DNA of 40,967 nucleotides from Bacteroidota bacterium (GTDB taxonomy: Bacteria; Bacteroidota; Rhodothermia; Rhodothermales; Salinibacteraceae): contig JAAAOT010000313.1 of assembly GCA_009908725.1 (NCBI GenBank), positions 1 through 40,967 of the forward strand, in the 5' to 3' direction. Under the pieces are notes generated by a model. The model searched no databases. It saw nothing but the letters and a program-made list of their open reading frames with translations, and was not told where the DNA came from. The position numbers were made by a program, and so were the translations under genes. This document shows positions 8,816 to 17,506 of this stretch, one piece after another; the first letter of the stretch is position 1, and each line of letters opens with the position of its first letter.

Positions 8816-9880
8816 ATGAAATCACTGATGTCGCCCGACACGTCGAGTTCTGCGGTTTCTCTCGACGCCTCAACCGCGTCCACGCTCCGCGTCTGGAGAA
8901 CGGCGCTTCTGTACGCGATGGCGATCGCCATCGGCCTCAACCTGTTCGTGGCTCGGCCCTTCGTCGTGCCCACGCCCTCGATGGCCCGAACAGTCATTCC
9001 GGGGGACTACATTCTCGTCTCCAAGCTGCATTACGGCCCGCGAACGCCAATGACCGTGCGGCTTCCGTTCGCCGGTCCGGTCGCCAATCTACATTTCCCC
9101 TCCGTGCGGCTCCCCGGGTTCACAGATCCCGATCGCGGGGATGTGGTGGTCTTTAATCTACCGACGGAGAGTGGCCCCATCGACCAACGAACGCCCTACC
9201 TGAAGCGGATCGTGGCCGTTCCCGGCGATACCCTTTCCATTCGCGACAAGCAGGTCTACGTGAATGGTATGGCGGAGTCGCTGCCGGAAACGGCGCAGCA
9301 ACGATGGCGCGTGGAGATGGCCGGGACCCAGTTGTGGGTCTCGCCGGACGAGTTGCGCGCCCTCGGGGCCGGCACCGCCTACGGCACGCATCGGTCGGGG
9401 TCGTTCGAGGTCAGCGCAACACGGGACGTGGCTGCACGCATTGCCGATCTGCCGGAAGTCGAGTCCGTTCACCCTTCGGTCGTGGCACAGGAGCGGCGCG
9501 CGTCGGTCTCGCTCTTCCCCGACGGCTCCGGCAACACCACCGACCGCTTTCACCCGATGCGCATCCCGAAAGCCGGAGACGAGATCTGGCTGTCGCCGCT
9601 GACACTCCCCATGTATCACGACCTGATCGAACGTCACGAAGGCCACGAGGTCACGGTCCGTGACGGCACCGTCCACATCAACGGCACCCCGACGCAGCGG
9701 TACACGGTCGAACGCGACTACTACTTCACCCTCGGCGATAACCGCGACAATTCGTTCGACAGCCGCTTCTGGGGCTTTGTGCCCGAAGACCACATGATCG
9801 GCAAAGCGGTCTGGACGTTTTTCTCGTGGGATCCGGAACAGGAAGCGATGCGGCCGGACCGATTCGGTCCCCTACGATGA
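8816..9880 (+). CDS. lepB: Signal peptidase I
   Basis: A 354-residue type I leader peptidase that cleaves Sec and Tat signal peptides at the outer face of the inner membrane. One membrane segment at about 28-50 (LLYAMAIAIGLNLFVARPFV) precedes the serine motif PTPSMART with catalytic Ser55. Lys130 in LKRIVAVPGD is the general base. The late conserved box TLGDNRDNSFDSRFWGFVP starts at about 305. About 165 residues separate the Lys box from the GDNRDNS box, roughly double the minimal enzymes, so a large extracytoplasmic insertion is present (about 150-290). Alternative starts are the ATG at 8828 and a TTG at 8750; the ATG at 8816 is chosen. Confidence 0.95.
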   Translation: MKSLMSPDTSSSAVSLDASTASTLRVWRTALLYAMAIAIGLNLFVARPFVVPTPSMARTVIPGDYILVSKLHYGPRTPMTVRLPFAGPVANLHFPSVRLPGFTDPDRGDVVVFNLPTESGPIDQRTPYLKRIVAVPGDTLSIRDKQVYVNGMAESLPETAQQRWRVEMAGTQLWVSPDELRALGAGTAYGTHRSGSFEVSATRDVAARIADLPEVESVHPSVVAQERRASVSLFPDGSGNTTDRFHPMRIPKAGDEIWLSPLTLPMYHDLIERHEGHEVTVRDGTVHINGTPTQRYTVERDYYFTLGDNRDNSFDSRFWGFVPEDHMIGKAVWTFFSWDPEQEAMRPDRFGPLR

Positions 9881-9893
9881 GCTGCCGGCCTTA

Positions 9894-9917
9894 ACGCACC
9901 ATCCTGATTCGGTGCGT
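9894..9917. terminator. Hairpin between convergent lepB and DUF2867 gene
   Basis: A perfect 7-bp stem ACGCACC/GGTGCGT encloses a 10-nt loop. It sits between the lepB stop (9880) and the end of the converging gene (9938). No clear T-run follows on either strand, so it may be a weak bidirectional terminator or only an mRNA-end structure. Confidence 0.4.
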
Positions 9918-9937
9918 GCGCAGCGTGTGTGGGTCGA

Positions 9938-11488
9938 TCACGTTCTGGACGGCTCGGCATCTTCGACCGGACTCGGGGCAGGCGTGCTATCTGCGGGCTC
10001 CATGCGGTTGCGCGATCGCTCTTCGATCCGTTCGCGAAGTGCGCGCATCATGCCGGCGTAGACGAACCGATGCGGTAAGGCGATCAGATTCCAGTAAATC
10101 GTTCCGGCGAGCCCTTTCGGCTCGAAAAACACGAGCTGCGTCACGCGGCAACGTTGATCCGACAGCGGCTCGACCTCGAACTGCAGCCACGCCCGTCCCG
10201 GCAACTGCATTTCCGCCCGCAGCCGCAGCATACGTGGTGGCTCGTCCTCTTCCAGTGCTTCGACACGCCAGAAGTCGACAGCATCTCCGACGCGCAGGTC
10301 CGTGGGATTGCGACGCCCCCGACGGAAACCGACACCGCCCGAAAGCTGGTCGATCCAGCCGCGAATATGCCAGAGACCATCGGCATACAGCCACCCGGTT
10401 TCGCCGCCGAGGCCCTTGATCAGGTTGAAGGCCGTCTCAGCCGAGGCATCCACGTTCACGCTGCGCGTTTCCTTGAACAAGCCCTCCGTCGTCTCCAATT
10501 CGGCGGTCATCTCGTTCTTGTGTGGTGACGACGATCGCGCGCTGTTCCAGACGGTCGGCACTTCATCCGATTCCGCCCGCCGGAGCGCCAGCCTTAGAGC
10601 GGCCTCGAACGGGATGGGCTCGACGTCCGGAAAGAGGCGCCGCGCGTGATCCGGATCGTCAACGACGACCTCATTATCGAGTCCCTCGATCAGGGGTCGG
10701 GCAATGCTGTTCGCGATCGGGGTCACCAGCCCGACCCAGTGGGACGAGAGCGTCGGCGTGAAGAAAGGAACGGGCACGAGCGTGCGTTGGAGCCCCCGGA
10801 CCTCGGCATACTTGCGAAACATCTCGCCGTACGTCAGCACATCCGAACCGCCGATTTCAACGATCTCCCCGGCGCTATCCGGCGTCCGAAGCGCCGCCAT
10901 CAGGTATTCCAAGACATTGCGAATGGCGATCGGTTGCGTCGGTGTGCTGACCCATTTCGGGCAAATCAGAACAGGGATACGCTCGGTCAGATACCGAACC
11001 AGTTCGAACGACAGGGAGCCGGACCCGACGATCTGCGCAGCGCGGAATTCCGTCACGGGAACCGGGCCGTCACGGAGGTGGTCGCCGGTTTCCATACGAC
11101 TGAGCAAGTGCTCCGACTGCTGCTCTCCCTTCGGACGCATCCCGCCGAGGTAAATGATGCGATCTACCCCTTGTGCCTCCGCAGCTTTCCGAAAGTTCGT
11201 AGCGAGGATCCGGTCCCGCTCGGCAAAGTCGTCGCCTGTGCCGAGCGAATGGATGAGGTAGTAGGCAGCATCGATCCCCTCCATGGCGGCCTCGATGTCC
11301 TCCGGGTTCATCGCGTCGCCCACGGCGATGTCGACACGGCTGCCCCACGGTTGAGCACGGAGGCGGCGCTCGCTCCGAACGAAGCAGCGCACGTCATACC
11401 CCTCCTGGAGGAGACAGGGGACAAGGCGACCACCGACGTAACCGGTTGCGCCGCTGACCAGAATACGTTCGGGCGTTGAATCGGACAT
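9938..11488 (-). CDS. NAD(P)H-binding SDR-like protein with C-terminal DUF2867 domain
   Basis: A 516-residue two-domain protein. The N-terminus is an atypical short-chain dehydrogenase Rossmann domain, with ILVSGATGYVGGRLV (G13-x2-G16-x2-G19) and a YLIHSLG segment near 95. Later come FRAAQIVGSGSLSFELVRYL and an NmrA-like substrate region to about 300. The C-terminal part (about 345-490) matches DUF2867 (SVNVDASAETAF, GWLYADGLWHIRGWIDQL, VGDAVDFWRVEAL, and a GRAWLQFEVEP strand near the end), a START-like fold. This arrangement is known as the YbjT-like 'SDR family oxidoreductase'; physiological substrates are not established. It converges on lepB and diverges from the small gene at 11806. Confidence 0.88.
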   Translation of the reverse strand: MSDSTPERILVSGATGYVGGRLVPCLLQEGYDVRCFVRSERRLRAQPWGSRVDIAVGDAMNPEDIEAAMEGIDAAYYLIHSLGTGDDFAERDRILATNFRKAAEAQGVDRIIYLGGMRPKGEQQSEHLLSRMETGDHLRDGPVPVTEFRAAQIVGSGSLSFELVRYLTERIPVLICPKWVSTPTQPIAIRNVLEYLMAALRTPDSAGEIVEIGGSDVLTYGEMFRKYAEVRGLQRTLVPVPFFTPTLSSHWVGLVTPIANSIARPLIEGLDNEVVVDDPDHARRLFPDVEPIPFEAALRLALRRAESDEVPTVWNSARSSSPHKNEMTAELETTEGLFKETRSVNVDASAETAFNLIKGLGGETGWLYADGLWHIRGWIDQLSGGVGFRRGRRNPTDLRVGDAVDFWRVEALEEDEPPRMLRLRAEMQLPGRAWLQFEVEPLSDQRCRVTQLVFFEPKGLAGTIYWNLIALPHRFVYAGMMRALRERIEERSRNRMEPADSTPAPSPVEDAEPSRT

Positions 11489-11805
11489 GACGCAGCATCA
11501 TGTGTGCAATGAACCGTCGAGCCGCCGGTGTGCGGGCAGAGGATACCGCTTCGAGGGCAGATCCGCCTGCGTGTTGAATATAAACGACGTGCTCTCGTAC
11601 GCCACCATCCTGGTGTGGGTTGACGGTTGTAACCAGTTCTGGACGTTCTGATTACGAAAATCTCCCACTACTAAGGGACCACGTTTCCATACGTAGGTTA
11701 AGCAAGACACGCAAGGCGACGGGCGCGCCGCTGCGATTCGGCCGCGGCGGGTACCGTCCTCTTCTGCATCTAGACCGTCCTTTTCATTACAGCGGACACC
11801 ATCTC
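11489..11805. other. Divergent intergenic region, no gene seen
   Basis: A 317-bp gap between the divergent DUF2867 gene and the 68-residue gene must hold promoters for both. An AT-richer patch lies at about 11573-11700. No open frame with coding character, RNA gene or clear promoter consensus was recognised. Confidence 0.5.
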
Positions 11806-12012
11806 ATGGCAGACAAGAAGGAAGGTACCGAAACCTGGCCCGAACTCGCAATTGGCCTATACGACCGGCTGACCGGTCGCGGCGCGGAGATCACGTATGA
11901 ATTTGAGGACTTCGAACTGTCCGTGCCCAGTAAGGTCGGGGCGGATGCCGACCACGCCCAGTGGAAGATGAACGGCAGCCTCAAGATCCGTACGACGGAT
12001 AAGCAGGACTAA
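11806..12012 (+). CDS. Small acidic protein of unknown function
   Basis: A 68-residue acidic soluble protein that I do not recognise. It begins MADKKEGTETWPELA, with a probable short helix at 10-24 (PELAIGLYDRLTG). Alternating hydrophobic/acidic strands follow (AEITYEFEDFELSVPS) and then a final strand, WKMNGSLKIRTT, so a small beta-sheet fold is likely. There are no cysteines and no signal peptide. The ATG at 11806 is preferred to earlier in-frame starts because the upstream frame looks non-coding. A strong hairpin terminator 48 nt after the stop supports its being a real single-gene transcript. Confidence 0.7.
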   Translation: MADKKEGTETWPELAIGLYDRLTGRGAEITYEFEDFELSVPSKVGADADHAQWKMNGSLKIRTTDKQD

Positions 12013-12059
12013 TCGCTCGTACCGATGGCCGCGGGGGAGGACCCGGCACAGATGCACAG

Positions 12060-12100
12060 CCCCGATTCGTGACGCGATGTGCGTCCGTATCGGGGTTTCT
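12060..12100 (+). terminator. Intrinsic terminator after the 68-residue gene
   Basis: A two-part stem. Outer CCCCGAT (12060-12066) pairs with ATCGGGG (12089-12095), and inner GACGC pairs with GCGTC around GATGT. TTTCTGTGT follows directly. Position and tail fit Rho-independent termination of the preceding small gene. Confidence 0.75.
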
Positions 12101-12211
12101 GTGTCATAGACCGCCGAGCGGATTCCGCTTTGTCGGTGCCGTATACTGTCCCGTGAAGCCTTCAAGCAACGCCTCCTCGTCCAGCGCTCCGCCCACTTCA
12201 CTCACCGACCC

Positions 12212-12634
12212 ATGTCTCTCCCTCTCGAAGTACTCGCTGACCTGACGCTCGCCATCGACGGCGAAGACATACAGATTCAGGGGGACGGCGAAGTTGTGGT
12301 CGTCGACCTTCCCTCCCTTCGTGCCGGTCAACGCCTGCTGCAATCCGGTCCGTGGTCCGGTGACGTGCGCCGACTCCGGACGGAGCAGTTCAACACGGCC
12401 CTGCGCACGGCCGGCATCACGGTTGAGGTTCGGTACCGCGGCGAGACGATTGCGCGGCTCGGCAGCCGTGCCATACCCAATGCCGTTGCACGGCTACTTG
12501 ACTTTGGCGAGATCGAACTTCATCCGGTGAAAGCCATCCAGGCCGAAGCACGGGCGCGCCCCCTGACGACGCTCGCCGTCGTGGGCGGAACGTCCGCACT
12601 GATCGCCTATCTCATCTCACGCCTTCGCAAGTAG
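12212..12634 (+). CDS. Hypothetical protein with C-terminal membrane segment
   Basis: A 140-residue protein that I do not recognise. Residues 1-105 look soluble, with strands such as EDIQIQGDGEVVVVDLP, an Arg-rich middle (WSGDVRRLRTEQF) and VEVRYRGETIARLG. Residues 117-136 (LTTLAVVGGTSALIAYLISRL) form one likely membrane helix followed by a short basic tail, so it may be a tail-anchored protein with an N-in topology. It converges on the histidine kinase gene with only 20 bp between the stops. Confidence 0.7.
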   Translation: MSLPLEVLADLTLAIDGEDIQIQGDGEVVVVDLPSLRAGQRLLQSGPWSGDVRRLRTEQFNTALRTAGITVEVRYRGETIARLGSRAIPNAVARLLDFGEIELHPVKAIQAEARARPLTTLAVVGGTSALIAYLISRLRK

Positions 12635-12654
12635 CCGCAGCCGTCGCCAACATC

Positions 12655-13764
12655 TCATGATGTAGACTCCGGGTCCCTGCCATTGACCCGCAGGAGTTGC
12701 CGGTTTTTGAGCGACACCTCGACAATCGTGCCGCGGTCGGAGGGTCGAATCGCAAAGCCGGCCTGGATCGCACGGGCACGCTGACGCATAATTCGGAGGC
12801 CCATCCCCTCCGGATCCTGAATGGCATCACGAGAGATGTGCGTGCCGTTGTTCTCAATCGTCATCCGCAGGTGATCGTCGCTCGAACGAACGACAACTTC
12901 GATGACGGTCGCTCCCCCGTGCTTCACGGAGTTTGTGATGGCCTCCTGCGTGATCCGATAGAGTTGCGTGGCGATGTCGGCGGACGTCACATCCACATCT
13001 GCATCGGCGCGCACGGTGGACGTGACGCCGTATAGAGCCTCCGCGTTCGAGGCCAGCTCCTGTAGGCCGGGAATCAGTCCATCGTTCGCGAGGCTCACCG
13101 GGTACAGCTGACGGACGTGCTTGCGTAGCCCGTCAAGCCCGCTGCGCATGTGCTGCCGGAGGGACTCAAACTCCTCGGTGAGGTCGTCATCTCCGCGCTC
13201 CTGGACGCGACTTTCGAGAGCCCGCATCCGCATCAAGATCCCGGTCATTGTCTGACCGAGGTTATCGTGCAGGTCCTCTGCAATTCGCTTTTGCTCGCGC
13301 GTGCTCACGTCGAGGACCTCACGCTCGAGGAGGTGCCGCTCCGTCACGTCGCGCTGCACGGCCACCCAGTATTCCACCGAGCCGTCGCTCGCCCGGATGG
13401 GGCTGATCTCCCATTCGATAACATACTCCGTTCCGTCCTTGCGGTAGTTAACCGCCTCGCCACGGAAGTGCTCATCCTCGCGAAGGCGACGCTTCAGTAC
13501 GTCGAGGAGTAACGGGTCGGTCCGCTCGCCCTGCAGGATGCGGGGGGTCTTGCCCCGGATCTCGTCGAGCTCGTAGCCGGTGATTTCCGTGAATGCGGGG
13601 TTGACATACAGAATCTTAGGTTCCGGCCGCTCAAGTTCGGCGGAGGTGATGACGATGGGACTCCGGATGTGCTGAACTGCGGCCGCGAAGAGTTTGTGGG
13701 GGACCTCGACGTCGGGGAGGTCCTCGAAGGCCTCCGGCGAGAGGCCGGGCGTGGAGAGATTCAT
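12655..13764 (-). CDS. PAS-domain sensor histidine kinase (HisKA_3 / NarL-type class)
   Basis: A 369-residue cytoplasmic kinase without membrane segments. A PAS domain (about 23-120, VNPAFTEITGYELDEIRGKTPRILQGE) and PAC segment (to about 143, YWVAVQRDVTERH) have the LOV-like layout. Pro74 stands where photoactive LOV domains have Cys in GxNCRFLQ, so flavin photochemistry is not expected. A short coiled linker leads to the HisKA_3 dimerization box EQKRIAEDLHDNLGQT, with phospho-acceptor His166. The ATPase domain shows ITQEAITNSVKHGG (N box) and DPEGMGLRIMRQRA (G box). Kinases of this class normally phosphorylate LuxR-type response regulators; none is encoded in this window, so it is an orphan locally. 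Confidence 0.9.
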   Translation of the reverse strand: MNLSTPGLSPEAFEDLPDVEVPHKLFAAAVQHIRSPIVITSAELERPEPKILYVNPAFTEITGYELDEIRGKTPRILQGERTDPLLLDVLKRRLREDEHFRGEAVNYRKDGTEYVIEWEISPIRASDGSVEYWVAVQRDVTERHLLEREVLDVSTREQKRIAEDLHDNLGQTMTGILMRMRALESRVQERGDDDLTEEFESLRQHMRSGLDGLRKHVRQLYPVSLANDGLIPGLQELASNAEALYGVTSTVRADADVDVTSADIATQLYRITQEAITNSVKHGGATVIEVVVRSSDDHLRMTIENNGTHISRDAIQDPEGMGLRIMRQRARAIQAGFAIRPSDRGTIVEVSLKNRQLLRVNGRDPESTS

Positions 13765-13954
13765 GGGGGCCGGACAAACTGATTCGACATTGTCGATCGA
13801 CGCGCGGAATGATCGGGGCGCCGACGTTCAACGAAAGTAAAGCACGGTATTCGTGAGACGCGTTCAACGATGGCAATTTTGCCTGTCGTACATTCCCGCA
13901 CATGGAGTGTGGGGACGTCCGAGCATCCGGATGTCTCTGGACGGGCTGAACCGC

Positions 13955-14776
13955 CTACCGAGGTGTCGGGCGGACGTCAACGGAGTCGAGTTCAACCCGC
14001 GAGACCTCCTCGAGTGAGGCCTCCCCGAATCGGTCCGGGTACGACTCGAGCGTAGAGGGCGTAATCGTGGAATCCGTGAAGTTCAGATAATCCGCCATTC
14101 GCACGCCGTCGACCCGCCGCACGTTGTAGGCTTCTCGAAACCGGTGCCCGGGCTCCTCTTCTCGACCGAGACCGTAGGCGTACGCGAGGAAGTCCATGCT
14201 GCGGTCGGACGAGTTGAACCAGTACACGAACCGGTCTTGCCAGTCCTGACCGCCTCCTTCTTGGGCGAAGGTGACCTCCACCCGATGATACGGCGTGCCC
14301 CGAACGGTGTCGATCCCGAGGCGGCGTGCATTCACCGCCGGATCCGACAACTTGTAAGGGAGCAGCGCGAAATAGGCTACAGAGTTGACAGCCGTGTTCA
14401 CGGCGCCCCGCTCATCGTCCGTCAGATCGACAACCTGGCCGTCCACCGTCCGGAACAGACTGTCGTTCGAGAGCACGTCCCGGACGCGGCGCCCCGTGGT
14501 GTCGATGAATGCGCGCTCATAGCGGAACCGCCCGTGATCGTGGAAGAGGCGAAACCGCGCCCCGCGGAAGGTAAACGCGACGACCGAAGTGTCGATGACC
14601 TGGCCGCCATGGGCGGAAATTGCCTCGGCGAGGATCGAATCTGCGGATACGGTACCTGCATTTTCTTGTGACGCGGAGGGGTCGTCCGACGTGCAGGCGG
14701 GGACGAGAAGCAGCAGCGCGATGACCGCACCGAGCAGGCCGCGACGCAGGTGTGGGAGGGTTGAAACCGGAGGCAT
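13955..14776 (-). CDS. Lipoprotein, DUF6503-like
   Basis: A 273-residue lipoprotein. The signal segment RRGLLGAVIALLLLVPAC ends in a lipobox with Cys28 as the lipidation site, followed by TSDD, which suggests envelope attachment facing the periplasm or surface. The mature part has paired beta strands (VVAFTFRGARFRLFHDHGRF, YERAFIDTTGRRVRDVLSND) and later YHRVEVTFAQEGG and RFVYWFNSSDRSMDFLAY. These are typical of the DUF6503 outer-membrane lipoprotein-sorting-like families of Bacteroidota. Family assignment is from pattern memory and moderately sure; the function is unknown. It is the middle gene of a run of minus-strand genes with gaps of more than 100 bp. Confidence 0.7.
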   Translation of the reverse strand: MPPVSTLPHLRRGLLGAVIALLLLVPACTSDDPSASQENAGTVSADSILAEAISAHGGQVIDTSVVAFTFRGARFRLFHDHGRFRYERAFIDTTGRRVRDVLSNDSLFRTVDGQVVDLTDDERGAVNTAVNSVAYFALLPYKLSDPAVNARRLGIDTVRGTPYHRVEVTFAQEGGGQDWQDRFVYWFNSSDRSMDFLAYAYGLGREEEPGHRFREAYNVRRVDGVRMADYLNFTDSTITPSTLESYPDRFGEASLEEVSRVELDSVDVRPTPR

Positions 14777-14913
14777 AAATGGTTCGGGAAAGCCGTAAGA
14801 ACGGTCTTGTGGAAAATACGTCCGGCGTCCCGGGGGCTCCGAGACGCCGGTACGGATCGTGGACCTGCCGGCCGTTCAGGTGCGTGCGCCGACGGGCCGT
14901 AGGTAGCCTTGCG

Positions 14914-15795
14914 TTACCGTGTGCGCCACTCCTCTAGGTCTGAGGTCAGCCCATCGAGACCGCGCGGCGCTTCGTCCATCGCGTTGGCGATTTCCACCGC
15001 ACGCTCTGCCGTCTGAATAGCGGCGTCGTACGAACCGTTCTTCGCCTGCAGGCGCGCCTTCACGGCGAGGCCGGGAAACGTCTCTTCCATCTGAAGCGAC
15101 GCGTCCACCCAGGTCAGCGCTTTTTCCGTCAACAGGTCGTTCTGAAGGGCATATCCCGCGTACCGAAGCGGCACCTGCCGGTTTTCCGCCGTCTCGACCG
15201 CGGTGTCTCCCCGCTCGGCGATGATATCGCGCGTATCCAAGCTGATGTCGAGCGGGACGTGCGTTTCGTCCCACATCAGCGTCAGCGTCGCGGAGGTATC
15301 GGTGATATTGGAAAAGCCGAAGGTAAGGCGCTCGTGCATGGGACCGGACTCGGGCTCCGCCGTCACGCGTACGACATCTTTGCTCTCATCGTAGTTGTAG
15401 GCGCCCCACTGCTCCACTGTATCGTTCAGAATGATCGTCCACTCGTCCTCGCCCGGCACGGTGAAGAAGCTGTAGGTGCCGGCGTCAACGGTTGTGCCCT
15501 GAATCGTTACGGGCGTTGAAAAAGCGATGGCCGTGGCCTCATTGGCGCCCGTGCGCCAGACGTCGCCATACGGCACGAGGCTGCCGAACACGTCGCGGTC
15601 GCGCACAGCCGGGCGTCCATAATGAACATCAATTGTGGTGACGCCGATGGACTGGCTGATGCTGGCATTTGGACTTACGCGCGGCAGAATGGACCCGCGT
15701 TCCTGGGCCGTTGCGGTGTCTGGAACGGCGAACGCGAGGAGGGCGAGAATGCAAAGGCAACTCGTGATCCGGGTAACCCGACGAAAGGTCGACAT
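14914..15795 (-). CDS. DUF2911 domain secreted protein
   Basis: A 293-residue secreted protein. A signal peptide (SCLCILALLAFAVPDTATAQ) is followed by a DUF2911 domain at about 35-180, recognisable from ASISQSIGVTTIDVHYGRPA, VFGSLVPYGDVWRTGANEAT, DAGTYSFFTVPGEDEWTI and WGAYNYDESKDVVRV. The C-terminal 110 residues are helical and TPR-like (ALTWVDASLQMEETFPGLAVKARL, YDAAIQTAERAVEIANAM). DUF2911 proteins are abundant in Bacteroidota and have no established function. The ATG at 15795 is chosen because it begins the signal peptide; the frame is open 42 codons further upstream. Confidence 0.88.
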   Translation of the reverse strand: MSTFRRVTRITSCLCILALLAFAVPDTATAQERGSILPRVSPNASISQSIGVTTIDVHYGRPAVRDRDVFGSLVPYGDVWRTGANEATAIAFSTPVTIQGTTVDAGTYSFFTVPGEDEWTIILNDTVEQWGAYNYDESKDVVRVTAEPESGPMHERLTFGFSNITDTSATLTLMWDETHVPLDISLDTRDIIAERGDTAVETAENRQVPLRYAGYALQNDLLTEKALTWVDASLQMEETFPGLAVKARLQAKNGSYDAAIQTAERAVEIANAMDEAPRGLDGLTSDLEEWRTR

Positions 15796-15937
15796 GATCG
15801 GAATCAAGGAAAGCGAGGGATCTGGGTGAAAGTGATGCACAGTGCAAATCATTTGGTCGTGTGCACGCCGGTTGGTGGCCACGGGTTCGATCCGTGAATG
15901 GATGGTTGCGTTCAGACGCATCGAACGAGGCAGGCGC

Positions 15938-16417
15938 CTACCATCCGTTCAGCCAGAGGAGCGCTGCGTTGAGGGCGGTAGCATAGGCGACCCACGCCAG
16001 GTACGGCCAGAGAAGCCACCCCGCCCACCGATGGCACTGGCGGAACCGGCGGAGCGTCACGCCGAGCGCGATGAGCAGCAGCAGGATGACAATCAGGCCG
16101 CCGCCGATGGATTGGAACCCGAAGAAAACGATCGACCACGCCCCGTTCAGCACGAGCTGAATCGCGTACGCAGCCAGAGCCATCTGGACGGTCGCGCGCC
16201 TCGGGCCGCGCGTCCACACCAGCCAGGACGCGATCCCCATGATTGCATACAGTGAAATCCAGACCGGGGCAAAGACGACATCCGGCGGCGTAAACCACGG
16301 TTTCGTCAAGGTCGGGTACCACGTGGTGACGGACGACTGCGTCGCCACCGCGGCTACGGCCCCGACGGCCTCCGGGATCAGCACGGCAACAACAAACGCG
16401 ACGATGCGACGAACCAT
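15938..16417 (-). CDS. tspO: TspO/MBR family tryptophan-rich sensory protein
   Basis: A 159-residue integral membrane protein with five hydrophobic segments, the length and layout of bacterial TspO. Signatures are WYPTLTKPWFTPPDVVFAPVW (about 33-53), YAIMGIASWLVW, the LNGAWSIVFFG helix, and WPYLAWVAYATALNAALLWLN at the end. TspO proteins bind porphyrins and have been linked to tetrapyrrole and stress regulation in Rhodobacter and others. hemB lies 3.3 kb away in this window, but no operon link exists. The gap to hisI upstream (16418-16509) is 92 bp, so co-transcription with yidD-hisI is possible. Confidence 0.92.
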   Translation of the reverse strand: MVRRIVAFVVAVLIPEAVGAVAAVATQSSVTTWYPTLTKPWFTPPDVVFAPVWISLYAIMGIASWLVWTRGPRRATVQMALAAYAIQLVLNGAWSIVFFGFQSIGGGLIVILLLLIALGVTLRRFRQCHRWAGWLLWPYLAWVAYATALNAALLWLNGW

Positions 16418-16509
16418 TTCCTGCTGAATCCAAGAACATGCTTACGATGAGGCGACCTACGTCTGGCGCCTACCCTACCGTCGAGGCAGTGGGCATGGCA
16501 TGAGAGCGT

Positions 16510-16902
16510 TCACCCGTACGCTTCATCGGGATCGAACGCCATCTCTCCGACTTCCTGCCACCCGTCGTTCGAGGCGCGGCGGTAAAAGCAGGAATGGTGT
16601 CCGGTGTGACAGGCCCCTCCCTCCTGCATCACTCGAAACAGGAGGGCATCCCCGTCACAGTCGAGGCGCACCGACCGAACCGCCTGCGTGTTTCCGCTGG
16701 TAGCGCCTTTGACCCAGACCTCTTGCCGCGAGCGACTCCAGTACGTCATTCGCCCGGTTTCGAGCGTCATGGCCAGCGTCTCCTTGTTCATGTAAGCCAT
16801 CATCAGGACGTCGTCGGTCTCGTGGTCCTGGACAATGGCGGCCACCAGGCCGTCTGCGTTGAACTGAACGGCTTCAAGCAGTGAGGCGGGTGTGTCAATC
16901 AT
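16510..16902 (-). CDS. hisI: Phosphoribosyl-AMP cyclohydrolase
   Basis: A 130-residue enzyme that opens the purine ring of phosphoribosyl-AMP in histidine biosynthesis. Conserved metal and substrate boxes are visible: [45 protein letters not shown] with D81, C82, D83 and D85, and [14 protein letters not shown] with C98 and C105 as zinc ligands. The HisE pyrophosphohydrolase domain found in fused HisIE proteins is absent, so HisE must be encoded elsewhere. The start is fixed by a 4-bp ATGA overlap with yidD. No other his genes are in the window. Confidence 0.95.
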   Translation of the reverse strand: MIDTPASLLEAVQFNADGLVAAIVQDHETDDVLMMAYMNKETLAMTLETGRMTYWSRSRQEVWVKGATSGNTQAVRSVRLDCDGDALLFRVMQEGGACHTGHHSCFYRRASNDGWQEVGEMAFDPDEAYG

Positions 16903-17276
16903 TCGTCGGGGCTGTGGACAGGGGAAGATGCGGCGGTGGGCTCCCGGGTCGCGTCGGATTCCGAGGAGACGGGGTCTGCGGGATCGGTGGGCCGGGACAT
17001 CGAGGCGTCGCTCTTGGGCTCCGGCTCCCCGAACCATCGCGGCGGGTCATACCCGTGCCCGCCCCAGGGATGGCAGCGCCCGAGGCGATAGATCGTCAAC
17101 ACGAGTCCCCGGATGGCGCCGTACTCACGGAATGCCTGTATGCTGTAGGTTGAGCACGTCGGCTGAAACCGGCACGTCGACGGGAGGTGCGGCGACACAA
17201 GAAGCTGATAGCCCCGAACCAGCCCAATGAACAGCAGTCTCGGGATTCGCGTCAAAAAGGTCAATACGTAGCGCAT
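16899..17276 (-). CDS. yidD: Membrane protein insertion efficiency factor YidD
   Basis: A 125-residue protein. The first about 80 residues are the YidD domain, with an amphipathic and basic N-terminus ([16 protein letters not shown]), then [21 protein letters not shown] and [17 protein letters not shown]. These are the near-invariant Cys/Arg boxes of the family. YidD acts at the inner face of the cytoplasmic membrane and assists YidC-dependent insertion. The acidic, Ser/Thr/Pro-rich tail from about 84 is longer than in most homologues and looks disordered. yidD usually sits with rnpA/yidC; here it instead overlaps hisI by 4 bp. The ATG at 17276 marks the beginning of the conserved part. Confidence 0.92.
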   Translation of the reverse strand: MRYVLTFLTRIPRLLFIGLVRGYQLLVSPHLPSTCRFQPTCSTYSIQAFREYGAIRGLVLTIYRLGRCHPWGGHGYDPPRWFGEPEPKSDASMSRPTDPADPVSSESDATREPTAASSPVHSPDE

Positions 17277-17506
17277 GGGCGCGGACGAGCCGTGGCGGCA
17301 ACAGATGCGGCAAGATAAACGCTCCCCTCTCCCGGTGGTTCGGCTGACTACCGGTACGCGTCTTCCCCGGAAACCTCCCGGCCTCTTCACTCCAGACGTC
17401 CGCGCCTCCGGCACAATCGCGGACGCACCGTGTACGGATTGATCGGTTGCCGGTCCTCCCGGTCACCCGCTCCTGCTCCGTACCACCGTCCCCATTCCCG
17501 TCCCGC

